DNA from: Streptomyces paradoxus
Lineage (GTDB): Bacteria > Actinomycetota > Actinomycetes > Streptomycetales > Streptomycetaceae
Length of the DNA stretch: 64,000 bases
Direction of reading: 5' to 3'
Assembly (NCBI RefSeq): GCF_014202475.1
Contig: NZ_JACHGV010000003.1
Location: 466,454-530,453, forward strand
Shown piece by piece: positions 8,830 to 17,162 of this stretch. The stretch's first letter is position 1. Each line of letters starts with the position of its first letter. Position numbers and translations under genes: made by a program. Below the pieces are notes generated by a model. That model was not told where the DNA came from. It made no database searches and worked only from the letters and a program-made list of their open reading frames with translations.

Positions 8830-9768
8830 ATGAGCACCAACTCCCGTATCCGCCGGTTCGGTTCGCGCGAGGTCGGCCCGGGCCGCCCGGTCTACGTCTG
8901 CGGCGAGATCGGCATCAACCACAACGGCGAGCTGGAGAACGCCTTCAAGCTGATCGACGCCGCCGCCGAGGCCGGCTGCGACGCCGTCAAGTTCCAGAAG
9001 CGCACCCCGGAGATCTGCACCCCGCGCGACCAGTGGGACATCGAGCGCGACACGCCCTGGGGCCGGATGACCTACATCGACTACCGCCACCGCGTGGAGT
9101 TCGGCGAGGACGAGTACCGCGCCATCGACGACTACTGCAAGTCGAAGAACATCGACTGGTTCGCCTCCCCGTGGGACACCGAGGCCGTCGCCTTCCTGGA
9201 GAAGTTCGACGTCCCCGCCCACAAGGTCGCCTCCGCCTCCCTCACGGACGACGAACTGCTGCAGGCCCTGCGCTCCACCGGCCGCGCGGTGATCCTCTCC
9301 ACCGGCATGTCGACGCCGAAGCAGATCCGCCACGCGGTCGAGGTCCTCGGCTCCGACAACATCCTGATGTGCCACGCCACGTCGACCTACCCGGCGAAGG
9401 CCGAAGAGCTCAACCTGCGGGTCATCAACACCCTCCAGCAGGAGTTCCCGAACGTCCCGATCGGCTACTCCGGCCACGAGACCGGCCTGCAGACCACCCT
9501 CGCCGCGGTCGCCCTGGGCGCCACCTTCGTCGAGCGCCACATCACCCTCGACCGCGCCATGTGGGGCTCGGACCAGGCCGCGTCCGTGGAGCCGCAGGGC
9601 CTGACCCGCCTCGTCCGCGACATCCGCACCATCGAGGCCTCCCTCGGCGACGGCGTCAAGAAGGTCTACGAGTCCGAGCTGGGCCCGATGAAGAAGCTGC
9701 GCCGCGTCACCGGCGTGGTCGCCGAGGCGGAGATCGCCACGGCCGCGGGCGAGCCGGTCGGCGTCTGA
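8830..9768 (+). CDS. neuB: N-acetylneuraminate/Kdn synthase family protein lacking the SAF domain
   Basis: 312 residues. The NeuB TIM barrel is clear: GEIGINHNG (25-33), DAVKFQKRTP (51-60), the GYSGHE phosphoenolpyruvate-binding segment and FVERHITLDRAMWGSD. It condenses PEP with a mannose-type acceptor to give a nine-carbon sugar acid. The protein stops just where the C-terminal antifreeze-like (SAF) domain of about 60 residues begins in classical NeuB. No N-acetylmannosamine-forming epimerase is seen in the window, so a Kdn-type product from a mannose phosphate is possible. AAGGA lies upstream of the ATG. Confidence 0.88.
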   Translation: MSTNSRIRRFGSREVGPGRPVYVCGEIGINHNGELENAFKLIDAAAEAGCDAVKFQKRTPEICTPRDQWDIERDTPWGRMTYIDYRHRVEFGEDEYRAIDDYCKSKNIDWFASPWDTEAVAFLEKFDVPAHKVASASLTDDELLQALRSTGRAVILSTGMSTPKQIRHAVEVLGSDNILMCHATSTYPAKAEELNLRVINTLQQEFPNVPIGYSGHETGLQTTLAAVALGATFVERHITLDRAMWGSDQAASVEPQGLTRLVRDIRTIEASLGDGVKKVYESELGPMKKLRRVTGVVAEAEIATAAGEPVGV

Positions 9769-9815
9769 ACGCACCACCCCCACAACCCCCCTTACGACGG
9801 GACGGTCGTACGTCG

Positions 9816-10880
9816 ATGAGCCCCCGCGCCGGGAACGCCGGCCCCCACACCCTCGCCTTCGTCGAGAGTCCGGTACAGCTGCTGAACGTGCTGGAGTGGG
9901 CGCACGCGCACGCGCCCGGCGTGGGGCTCACCCTCGTGGTGCTGTCGCCCCTCGACCCGATGACGCGCGGCCAGCTGCGGCGGATGTCCGACCTGGCCCG
10001 CGACGAGGGGCACCAGGTCCGCTGGGAGGAAGCGCGCGGCGGACCCCTGGCGCCCTTCCAGACCATCGGCGGCCTGACCGGCCTGCTCCGCAGGGCGCAC
10101 CGGGTCGTGCTGGGGGATCCCTTCTCCCGCTACGTCCAGCTGCTGCTGACGATCACCCACGCCCGTGACCTGGTCGTCGTCGACGACGGCACGGCGACCA
10201 TGGAGTTCGTCGGGCAGCTGGCCCGGGGCGAGCGGCTGGTGCGCTGGCACCGCAAGGGCGGCCGCCCCGGACCCCGAGACGTCATCTTCGCGCCGGTGTC
10301 GGCCTCGGCCCGCCGCCGCCTGACCCCCTCCGGCAGCCGCCGCATCGAGATCTTCTCCTCCATGCCGATGGCGGACACACCGGCGGGCGTCACGGTCGGC
10401 GCCAACACCTTCGCCTGGACCCGGGCCCGCTTCGGCCCGCCCCGCATCACCAAGGGCGCCGACATGGTGGGCACGTCCCTGGTCGAGACCGGCGTGGTGG
10501 ACGACGGCCGCTACCTGGAGGCCGTCCGCGTCCTGGCGAAGACCCACGGCGCCACGCGCTACTTCGCCCACCGCCGCGAGAGCACCGACAAGCTCCACCG
10601 CCTCGCGGTCGACACGGGCCTGGAGATCGTCCGGCCCGAGCTCCCCCTGGAACTGATCGCCCGCCGCGGCCCCATCGGCCGCATGATCCTCAGCTTCCCC
10701 TCCACGGTCGTCCACACCCTCCCCCTCGCCCTGTCCGGCACGGAGGTCCGCGTGGCGGTCTGCGACATCGACCCGGCCTGGCTGACCGAGAACGCCTCCC
10801 CACGAGCCCAGGGCTTCCTGTCCGGGGTCACGGGCACGGCCCGGGACGTGCACCGCCTGTCAGCGGTGCAGGCGGTCTGA
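9816..10880 (+). CDS. putative sialyltransferase-like glycosyltransferase
   Basis: 354 residues. FVESPVQLLNVLEWAH at the N-terminus resembles the first strand of bacterial GT52-type sialyltransferases. VVDDGTAT (D123-D124-G125) fits the D/E-D/E-G motif, YFAHRRES stands at the place of the HP motif (HR here), and SFPSTVVHTL resembles the S/T motif. It follows neuB by 47 nt with no terminator, so it is probably co-transcribed. The likely job is transfer of the CMP-activated nine-carbon sugar made by the two preceding enzymes. The family call rests on these motifs and context only. Confidence 0.6.
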   Translation: MSPRAGNAGPHTLAFVESPVQLLNVLEWAHAHAPGVGLTLVVLSPLDPMTRGQLRRMSDLARDEGHQVRWEEARGGPLAPFQTIGGLTGLLRRAHRVVLGDPFSRYVQLLLTITHARDLVVVDDGTATMEFVGQLARGERLVRWHRKGGRPGPRDVIFAPVSASARRRLTPSGSRRIEIFSSMPMADTPAGVTVGANTFAWTRARFGPPRITKGADMVGTSLVETGVVDDGRYLEAVRVLAKTHGATRYFAHRRESTDKLHRLAVDTGLEIVRPELPLELIARRGPIGRMILSFPSTVVHTLPLALSGTEVRVAVCDIDPAWLTENASPRAQGFLSGVTGTARDVHRLSAVQAV

Positions 10881-10961
10881 GGTTCCGGGCGCCGGTCCGG
10901 GGCACCATGCCGTGGCTTGCTACCCTCTGACCTGGGAAGACGCCGGGGGAGAGGGCGGGCT

Positions 10962-12671
10962 GTGGCAGCGGCCGGACACGAGGAACACGACGCTCCGAGC
11001 CGAGCCGAGACCCTCCGCAGACAGGCCGAACGCGCCTTCCTCTCGGGCCGGGCCGACGAGGCACACCGGATCGCGGTCCGGGCGCTGGCCGAGGCCGGGC
11101 GCACGGCGGCCCACTCCGGTGCCCTCCTCCTGGAGCACCTCGGCCGCTATCTCGACGCCGGAAGCACCAGCTGGGAGCACGACTACTTCGAGCAGTCCCT
11201 CGCCGAGCTCACCCCCGACGCGCCGCCGCGGGACCGGATCCGTGTGCTGTGCTCCGGCGGCCTCGCCCGGCTGCGGCGCGGCCGGACCGAGGAGGGCGTA
11301 CGGGCCCTGGCCGAAGCCGCCGAGCTGGCCCGCGCGACCGGTGACGGCGCACTGGAGACGTTCGTGAGCACGATCGTCGCGGAAGCCGCCCTCACCCTCG
11401 GCAACCTGGACGAGTCCCTGCGGCACACCCGGCGCGCCCGGCGCCTGGGCATCGAGTCCGGCCGCCACCACCTGGTCGTGCGCTCCTACTTCAACGAGGC
11501 CCGCGCCACCTACCTGCGCACCGGGAACGTCGCCGACGCCGCCCGCATCCGCGGCGCGGGCATGACCTACGCGGCCGACCACGGGGAGCTGACCACCGAG
11601 GAGGGCAACACCCTGCGGCTGGCGCTCATCGAGGACCTGATCGAGGCCGGACGCTGGACCGAGGCCGACGAACTGCTCGGCGCTCCCGCACCGGGCGAGC
11701 GGCACGGTTCCCTCAACGAGGTCGAGGAGACCCTCGTACGCTCCTGGCTGCTGACCTGGCGCGGCCGGGAACCGGACCCGGCCCCGCCGTTCGTCCGCCT
11801 GGTGGCGTCCAGCAGCCCCCTGCACGAGGCCTACCTGCTCAGCCTCGCCCTCGCCGCCGCCGCCCGGCTCGGTGACCACGCCGCCGTCGAGGAACTGACC
11901 GGCCGCGCGCTCGAACTGGCCCGCGGCCACCTGGCACCGCCCAGCAGCGGCCTGTACGTCGTCGACGCGCTCGCCTCCGCGATCCGGGTCCAGACGACCG
12001 GGGCCAAACCGCCCATGCTCCACCCCGAGTGCGCGCCGCACCGGCTGCTGGAGACCCTGGAGGCCGTCCTCGCCCGGGTGCGGCATCACGTCGCCGCCCC
12101 GTACGAGCTGACCGACGGAGTGGCGGCGGTGGCGAGGGCGGAGGTGGCCCGGGCGGCCGGCGGAACGGGATCGTCCGGGCCGGACACCGACGAGGCGGGG
12201 CACTGGGAGACCGCGATCTGGGTGTTCCGCCGTACCCACGCCCGTGCCCGGCTGGTCCACGCCCTGCTGGGCCGCGCGGCCTGCCACCGGCCGGGCGACG
12301 AGCACGCAGCCCTCCTGCTCGACGAGGCCGAGCGGATCGCCAGGCCGATGCGGGCGCGGCCCTGCCTGGACGAGATCGCGCGCCTGCGCGCGGCCCACAG
12401 CCCCGAGCGGCACCCGGAGGCGGAACCGCGCCCGTTACCGGCGCTCGCGCTGACCCCCCGGCAGCGCGAGGTGATCGCCCGTCTCGCCCAGGGCCGCACG
12501 GACCGGGAGATCGCCACGGAACTGCGCCTCAGCGTCCGCACGGTGAACGCCCACGTGGCCCAGCTGCTGACCCGCCTCAGCGTGCGCAACCGCGCGGAGG
12601 CCGTGGCCTGGTACGTCCGCTCCGCCCAGGAGGGCGGGGGAGGAGGCGGCCGGGGAACGGGCGACGGGTGA
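10962..12671 (+). CDS. LuxR-type transcriptional regulator with long repeat-rich N-terminus
   Basis: 569 residues from the GTG at 10962, preceded by GGGGGAGAGGG; a TTG at 10917 is a weaker alternative. About residues 496-560 form a LuxR/FixJ HTH (LTPRQREVIARLAQG, TDREIATELRLS, VRTVNAHVAQLL). The first 480 residues are Ala/Leu/Arg/Glu-rich helical pairs that look TPR-like, as in the C-terminal part of LAL regulators. No Walker A or B motif of the usual LAL ATPase is present. A TACCCT at 10921-10926 may be the -10 box. The target is unknown; neighbours are the polymer locus and an EamA permease. Confidence 0.75.
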   Translation: MAAAGHEEHDAPSRAETLRRQAERAFLSGRADEAHRIAVRALAEAGRTAAHSGALLLEHLGRYLDAGSTSWEHDYFEQSLAELTPDAPPRDRIRVLCSGGLARLRRGRTEEGVRALAEAAELARATGDGALETFVSTIVAEAALTLGNLDESLRHTRRARRLGIESGRHHLVVRSYFNEARATYLRTGNVADAARIRGAGMTYAADHGELTTEEGNTLRLALIEDLIEAGRWTEADELLGAPAPGERHGSLNEVEETLVRSWLLTWRGREPDPAPPFVRLVASSSPLHEAYLLSLALAAAARLGDHAAVEELTGRALELARGHLAPPSSGLYVVDALASAIRVQTTGAKPPMLHPECAPHRLLETLEAVLARVRHHVAAPYELTDGVAAVARAEVARAAGGTGSSGPDTDEAGHWETAIWVFRRTHARARLVHALLGRAACHRPGDEHAALLLDEAERIARPMRARPCLDEIARLRAAHSPERHPEAEPRPLPALALTPRQREVIARLAQGRTDREIATELRLSVRTVNAHVAQLLTRLSVRNRAEAVAWYVRSAQEGGGGGGRGTGDG

Positions 12672-12697
12672 CCGAGGGGGACGGCGGCCGGGCTTCC

Positions 12698-13639
12698 TCA
12701 GCGCTCCGGGCACGGGGGGAGCGGGGCGGCGGCGGGCTGATCCGCGGTCGGCAGCGGGGGTGCGTCGCGCGTACCGCTGCGGCAGGCGGCCGTTCCCGCC
12801 ACACAGACCAGGGCCACGCCGGCCGCCTGCAGCGCGTCGGGCCTCTGGGACAGCACCACGAAACCGATGCCGGTCGCGACCGCGGGCTCCAGGCTCATCA
12901 GCGTGCCGAACGCCCCCGCCGTCAGCCGGCGCAGGGCGAACAGCTCCAGCAGGTGCGGGAGGATCGGCAGCAGCACGGCGGCCAGGGCCGTGACCGCCAG
13001 TACGCCCGGATCGAACCAGTCCGCCTGCGCCCCGCCGGCTGCCACCACGCCGGTGCACAGGGCCGCGGCGGCGGTGGCCAGCGCGACCCCCTGCTGCCCC
13101 GGCAGCCGGTCGCCGACGCGCTGGGTCAGGAGGATGTAGCCCGCCAGCCCCACCGCGGCACCGAGCGCGAACCCGATCCCCGGCCAGTCCGCGGACGCCT
13201 CCCAGGGCCGGGTGAGCAGCAGCACCCCCGCCAGCGCGAGCAGCGGCCAGCACAGGTCGGCGCGCCGCCGTGAACCCGCTACCGCGACGAGCAGCGGTCC
13301 CGCGAACTCCACCGCGCTGACCGTCCCCAGCGGCAGCCGGTCGATCGCCTGGAACGAGCACAGGGTCATCACCGCGCTCGCCCCGCCCAGCGCCGCCGCC
13401 GCACCGAGGTCCCTGCGCGGCAGACGCCTGATCCGCGGCCGGGTCCACAAGAGCAGCAGCACGGCCGCGCAGCTCAGCCGCAGCCAGGCGGTCCCGGCGG
13501 GCGACACCCGGTCGAAGAGCAGCACGGCGAGGGAGGCCCCGGTCTGCACGCTGACCATGGCGCAGACGGTGGCCGCCAGCGCGGGTGCGGCGGCGCGGGC
13601 CGCGGGCACGTGCGGCGATGCGGGCGCTACGGCGGTCAT
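12698..13639 (-). CDS. EamA/DMT family permease
   Basis: 313 residues with about ten hydrophobic helices in two EamA repeats, typical of drug/metabolite transporters of the RhaT/RhtA kind. SAVEFAGPLLVAVAGSR and MSLEPAVATGIGFVVLSQ are the characteristic fourth and ninth helix segments. The start is fixed by a 4-bp ATGA overlap with the upstream methyltransferase stop, so the two genes are coupled. It is convergent with the LuxR gene, 26 bp apart. It may export a methylated product of its partner, but the substrate is unknown. Confidence 0.85.
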   Translation of the reverse strand: MTAVAPASPHVPAARAAAPALAATVCAMVSVQTGASLAVLLFDRVSPAGTAWLRLSCAAVLLLLWTRPRIRRLPRRDLGAAAALGGASAVMTLCSFQAIDRLPLGTVSAVEFAGPLLVAVAGSRRRADLCWPLLALAGVLLLTRPWEASADWPGIGFALGAAVGLAGYILLTQRVGDRLPGQQGVALATAAAALCTGVVAAGGAQADWFDPGVLAVTALAAVLLPILPHLLELFALRRLTAGAFGTLMSLEPAVATGIGFVVLSQRPDALQAAGVALVCVAGTAACRSGTRDAPPLPTADQPAAAPLPPCPER

Positions 13640-14436
13640 GCCCCGACGGCTCCGGCACTCGTCACGGCGGGGGCGGGAGCGGGGTCGTGCTCGAGGGTCG
13701 CCCGGACGAGGAAGGCCGTCTCCGCGTAGAAGAACTCCCCGTCCCGGGCGGCCCGTTCCACGGCACCCGTCCACGCGTCGATCTCGGCGGCCGGCAGCGG
13801 GCCCGTCCCGCGCAGCGCGCGCTCCCGCAGGGCCGCGGCGATCTGGTCGACGCGGTGCCGGGCGAACCCGGCCAGTTCGGTGCACACCGTCACGTGCGTG
13901 TCGACCCGTTCCAGCCGCAGCAGACTCTTGCGCACCAGTGATGCGGCCTTGCGTCCCATCCAGGCGTCGCTGAACCGCATCCACTCCTCCGGGAACTCCG
14001 CCCACCCGTGGCAGACGGCCCGGGTCAGCTCCGGGTCGCCGGCGCGTATCACCAGCGCGTCGTAGTCGGTGTGCGAGATCACCGCCGTCCCACCCGGCCG
14101 CAGCAGCCGGGCCACCTCGTCGATCAGCGCCCCCGGGTCGCGCAGGAACTCCAGGACGTCGTGGCAGACCACCGCGTCCATGCTCCCGGCCGGGTACCGG
14201 GTGGGCTTGTCCAGGTCGTGCACCTCGATCTCGGCGGCCTGCCCCAGCAGGGCCCGCGCGGCCGCCACCGCACCGGGGTCGACGTCACAGCCGTACAGCA
14301 CCGCACCGGGGGCTCTCGACGCCACCGCCTGGAGTGTCCCGCCGGTCCCGCACCCGAGGTCGAGCACCCGCTGTCCGGGGACCGCGTCCAGGCTGGTGGC
14401 CAGCGCACTGTGAACCGAATGACCAGGCAGGGGCAT
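13636..14436 (-). CDS. class I SAM-dependent methyltransferase
   Basis: 266 residues, ATG preceded by GGAAGGA. Motif I VLDLGCGTGG is at 24-33, followed by GCDVDPGAV (acidic motif II) and MDAVVCHDVLEFLRDP (motif IV), then LLRPGGTAVIS. This is a ubiE/Methyltransf_11-type fold acting on a small molecule or lipid. The region 145-260 is an extra helical part with WAEFPEEW and FSDAWMG. Coupled by overlap to the EamA permease. The substrate is not known. Confidence 0.8.
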   Translation of the reverse strand: MPLPGHSVHSALATSLDAVPGQRVLDLGCGTGGTLQAVASRAPGAVLYGCDVDPGAVAAARALLGQAAEIEVHDLDKPTRYPAGSMDAVVCHDVLEFLRDPGALIDEVARLLRPGGTAVISHTDYDALVIRAGDPELTRAVCHGWAEFPEEWMRFSDAWMGRKAASLVRKSLLRLERVDTHVTVCTELAGFARHRVDQIAAALRERALRGTGPLPAAEIDAWTGAVERAARDGEFFYAETAFLVRATLEHDPAPAPAVTSAGAVGA

Positions 14437-14517
14437 GCGAACGTCCTTCCACCACTCCGCGACCGACGAGGCTCGTTTCTACCGGCGCGCCGGGCGTGGG
14501 GGCTTCGGTAGTTCTAC

Positions 14518-15219
14518 CTAGCCGCGACCGCTTGGCCGAAAAACGCCTGACGGCGCGGGCGCCGGTCTGCGGGCCAGGAGGAAGGCGCGCGGCATCTTCT
14601 CCTCGCCCTGGGGCGCGCGCAGCACCCGGGCGTACATCTCCAGGCCCGCCTCTTCGAGGTGCCCGGCGACCGTCTCCGGAGTGCGCCAGTGGTAGTCGAG
14701 CGAGATCTCCTTCCCGTAGCGCTCTCTCAGGCGCTGATGCCCGTCCTCGTCCCCGGACTGGAAACCGAGCAGCACCGGCGCCCCCGGCAGCAGGACGCGG
14801 CGGAACCCGGCGAAGACGGACGGCAGGTGATCGTCCGGCACATGGATGATCGAGTAGAGCGCGACGATGCCGCCCAGCGTCTCCTCGGGCAGGTCCAGCG
14901 CCGTCATCGAACCGACGTGGAAGCGCAGCTCCGGGTGCGCCCGGCGGGCCAGGGCCACCATGCGGGGCGACGCGTCGATCCCGAACACCGGCAGCCCGGC
15001 CTCGTGCAGCCGCGCCGTGACGTACCCCGGACCGCTGCCGATGTCCGCGACCGGCGGCCGCCCGGCCGTCCCGGCCGCCCGGGCCAGCTCCACGAAGGCC
15101 GTCAGCAGGGCCAGCTCCAGCGGTCTCCCGGCCAGACTGTCGGGGTGCTCGGCGGCATAGGCCTCGGCGATCGCGTCGTACGAGGCCTGCGTGGACTGTA
15201 AGAAATCGGGGGCGCGCAC
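14518..15219 (-). CDS. class I SAM-dependent methyltransferase with a TTA codon (bldA-dependent candidate)
   Basis: 233 residues from a GTG. Motif I VADIGSGPGYV at 57-67 and VFGIDASPRMV next are standard SAM-binding elements. VALYSIIHVPDDHL and VLLPGAPVLLGF complete the fold. Codon 7 is TTA (15199-15201), the rare leucine codon read by bldA tRNA in Streptomyces, so translation may be limited to later growth. TAATCT (complement of 15227-15232) sits 7 nt before the GTG with no ribosome site, which suggests a leaderless mRNA. The substrate is unknown. Confidence 0.8.
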   Translation of the reverse strand: MRAPDFLQSTQASYDAIAEAYAAEHPDSLAGRPLELALLTAFVELARAAGTAGRPPVADIGSGPGYVTARLHEAGLPVFGIDASPRMVALARRAHPELRFHVGSMTALDLPEETLGGIVALYSIIHVPDDHLPSVFAGFRRVLLPGAPVLLGFQSGDEDGHQRLRERYGKEISLDYHWRTPETVAGHLEEAGLEMYARVLRAPQGEEKMPRAFLLARRPAPAPSGVFRPSGRG

Positions 15220-15226
15220 GGGGCGC

Positions 15227-15232
15227 AGATTA
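15227..15232 (-). promoter_or_regulatory. -10 box of the leaderless methyltransferase transcript
   Basis: Reads TAATCT on the minus strand, 7 nt before the GTG at 15219. No Shine-Dalgarno sequence lies between them. Confidence 0.5.
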
Positions 15233-15284
15233 GCGGGGCGCTCGTCCGGCAGATGAACAAGCCCGTGTTCGCCGCGCAGAGCGT

Positions 15285-15351
15285 GGTATCCGTGGAGAGG
15301 ATGGATGGATACCGGAGTCGTGACGCTGGTGTGGTCGAAGTCACACTCCGG
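15285..15351. repeat. two adjacent dyads in an intergenic region
   Basis: GGTATCC (15285-15291) is inverted at 15307-15313. It is followed at once by CCGGAGTCGTGAC (15312-15324), inverted with one base missing at 15340-15351. The region 15220-15505 has no credible gene and is noticeably less GC-rich than its flanks. Confidence 0.4.
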
Positions 15352-15492
15352 GAGATGGATGGCCCGTCCCGTCCCAAAAGGCAGGCGAGCATACCCATCT
15401 CACTTGATAGCTATGCGTCCGGCGGTCATATTTTCTTCCCCTTTCGGGTTGAAGTTTTGTTGATCCAGGGTCGGTCGACCGCCTCGGCGCCC

Positions 15493-15498
15493 TACCCT
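15493..15498 (+). promoter_or_regulatory. -10 box before the amidohydrolase gene
   Basis: TACCCT lies 7 nt before the GTG at 15506, which fits a leaderless transcript. Confidence 0.45.
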
Positions 15499-15505
15499 TC
15501 AAAGG

Positions 15506-16750
15506 GTGAAGCCACTGATGTCACTGGAGTCCGAGGTCGATCTTCCCGGCGGAGCCGTACTTCCCGGTGCACTGCCCGACGCTCTGCGGGCCGAGCTCAT
15601 CGCGTTCCGACGCGACATGCACATGCACCCGGAGCTCGGCAACCAGGAGTTCCGCACGACCGCCGCGATCAAGGAGCGGCTCGAGCGGGCCGGCCTCAAG
15701 CCGCGCGTCCTCGCCGTGGGGACCGGACTCGTCTGTGACATCGGCGTGGAGGGCGACCAGTGGGACGGAGGCCCCAGCATGCTCGCCCTGCGGGCCGACA
15801 TCGACGGCCTGCCCATCCCGGACACCAAGACGGAGTGCCCGTACCGCTCGACCGTGCCCGACCGCGCGCACGCCTGCGGCCACGACGTGCACACCACCGT
15901 CGTCCTGGGCGCAGGCCTGGTCCTCGCCGCATTGCACCGGCAGGGCGCGCTGCCCCGCCCCGTCCGGCTGATCTTCCAGCCGGCCGAGGAGGTGCTGCCC
16001 GGCGGCGCGGCCGACGCCATCAAGAGCGGGGCGCTGGAAGGGGTCGGCGCGATCATCGCCGTGCACTGCGACCCTCGTGTGGACGCCGGAAGGATCGGGC
16101 TCCGCGAGGGCCCCATCACCTCCGCCTGCGACCGGCTGGAGATCGGCCTCGACGGCCCGGGCGGCCACACCGCCCGCCCCCACCTCACGACCGACCTGGT
16201 CACCGCCGCGGCCCGCGTCGTCACGGACGTGCCCGCGCTGGTCGGCCGCCGCTTCGACAGCCGCAGCGGGCTCGCCATCACCTGGGGCCGCGTCGAGTCG
16301 GGCCACGCGCCCAACGTGATCCCGCAGCACGCTGAGCTCTCCGGCACGGTGCGCTGCCTCGACCTCGAGGCGTGGCGGCAGGCCCCCGACGTCGTGGTCG
16401 CGGCCATCGACGAGGTCGCCAACCTCCACCGCGCCAAGTCGGAGATCAACTACGTGCGCGGCGTCCCGCCGGTCGTCAACGAGCCCGGCGTCACCGAGCT
16501 GCTGCGCGACGCCATGATCGCCCGGCGCGGCGTCGAGTCCGTCGAGGGCACCGAGCAGAGCCTCGGCGGCGAGGACTTCTCCTGGTACCTGGAGCACGTC
16601 CCCGGCGCCATGGCCCGCCTGGGCGTCCGCACCCCCGGCGAACGCCACGTACGCGACCTCCATCAGGGCGACTTCGACGTCGACGAGTCCGCCATCACGG
16701 TGGGAGTGGAACTCTTCACAGCCGCAGCCCTGGTCAACGGCCTCCGCTAG
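15506..16750 (+). CDS. M20 family amidohydrolase/peptidase
   Basis: 414 residues. It has the metal-binding motifs of M20D amidohydrolases: LRADIDGLP at 95-103, ACGHDVHT at 123-130, FQPAEEVLPGG near 158-168 and GGEDFSWYL near the C-terminus, which supplies the last metal ligand region. These enzymes hydrolyse N-acyl or N-carbamoyl amino acids (hippurate, N-acetyl amino acids, indole-acetyl conjugates). The GTG at 15506 is probably leaderless; an ATG at 15518 is the alternative. It is a single gene with its own promoter. Confidence 0.88.
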   Translation: MKPLMSLESEVDLPGGAVLPGALPDALRAELIAFRRDMHMHPELGNQEFRTTAAIKERLERAGLKPRVLAVGTGLVCDIGVEGDQWDGGPSMLALRADIDGLPIPDTKTECPYRSTVPDRAHACGHDVHTTVVLGAGLVLAALHRQGALPRPVRLIFQPAEEVLPGGAADAIKSGALEGVGAIIAVHCDPRVDAGRIGLREGPITSACDRLEIGLDGPGGHTARPHLTTDLVTAAARVVTDVPALVGRRFDSRSGLAITWGRVESGHAPNVIPQHAELSGTVRCLDLEAWRQAPDVVVAAIDEVANLHRAKSEINYVRGVPPVVNEPGVTELLRDAMIARRGVESVEGTEQSLGGEDFSWYLEHVPGAMARLGVRTPGERHVRDLHQGDFDVDESAITVGVELFTAAALVNGLR

Positions 16751-16840
16751 GCCCCTTCTCGGGGCACGGAAACCCGACCTTCTTGGGGGCGGGTGGAAAC
16801 CTCGCCTTCTCGAAGGGCGGGGGCGGGCCCGCCCTTCCTG

Positions 16841-16885
16841 GGGGCGCGGGGAACTGCGCGACCAGCCACCACGCCGCCGCAGCCG
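16841..16885 (+). repeat. dispersed Streptomyces intergenic repeat, GGGGCGCGGGGAAC family
   Basis: The core GGGGCGCGGGGAACTGCGCG, followed by ACCAGCCACCACG and CGCAGCCG, is nearly identical to the copy at 47242-47286, with related copies near 31816 and (inverted) 55024. It contains a short self-complementary CGCG/CGCG arm. This repeat is common between Streptomyces genes. The rest of 16751-17090 holds no gene I can support. Confidence 0.7.
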
Positions 16886-17095
16886 ACCGGCGACCTCACA
16901 CGGCCCGGCCCAACCCGACGGGCCCCGGTTGCGAGCGGCGCAGCCTCACGGCAGCCTGGTGCGCGTGGCGAGGTAGACACGCGCCGTGTCGCCGAGTACA
17001 CCTTTCGACCCCGTTCGATCCCGTGGTTCACAAGGGCGTAACCGGCCATCGGCACGAATGGATAACGGCCCCGCGGCGAACCGTTCCCAGGAGTG

Positions 17096-17112
17096 TCTAC
17101 GCGCGTTAATGT
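17096..17112 (+). promoter_or_regulatory. nucleoside-regulon operator overlapping a -10 box (site A)
   Basis: CTACGCGCGTTA (17097-17108) shares the left 10 bases with the perfect palindrome CTACGCGCGTAG found before other nucleoside genes. The altered right end makes TAATGT (17107-17112), a good -10 box, so a bound repressor would cover the promoter of the first BMP lipoprotein gene. Confidence 0.65.
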
Positions 17113-17162
17113 GCGCCGAACCGAGCACCCACTGCGGGGCTTTGGAGAATGGGGAACTTCAG

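Noticed and set aside
1346..10880. Wall-polymer locus as a horizontally acquired island
   Set aside because: GC content and codon use look like the rest of the window, there is no tRNA, integrase or direct repeat at the borders, and the locus is in the same place in S. coelicolor as I recall it.
15253..15738. 161-codon plus-strand frame before the amidohydrolase
   Set aside because: No ribosome site, no codon-position GC bias, and it ends inside the amidohydrolase in another frame. The interval looks regulatory.
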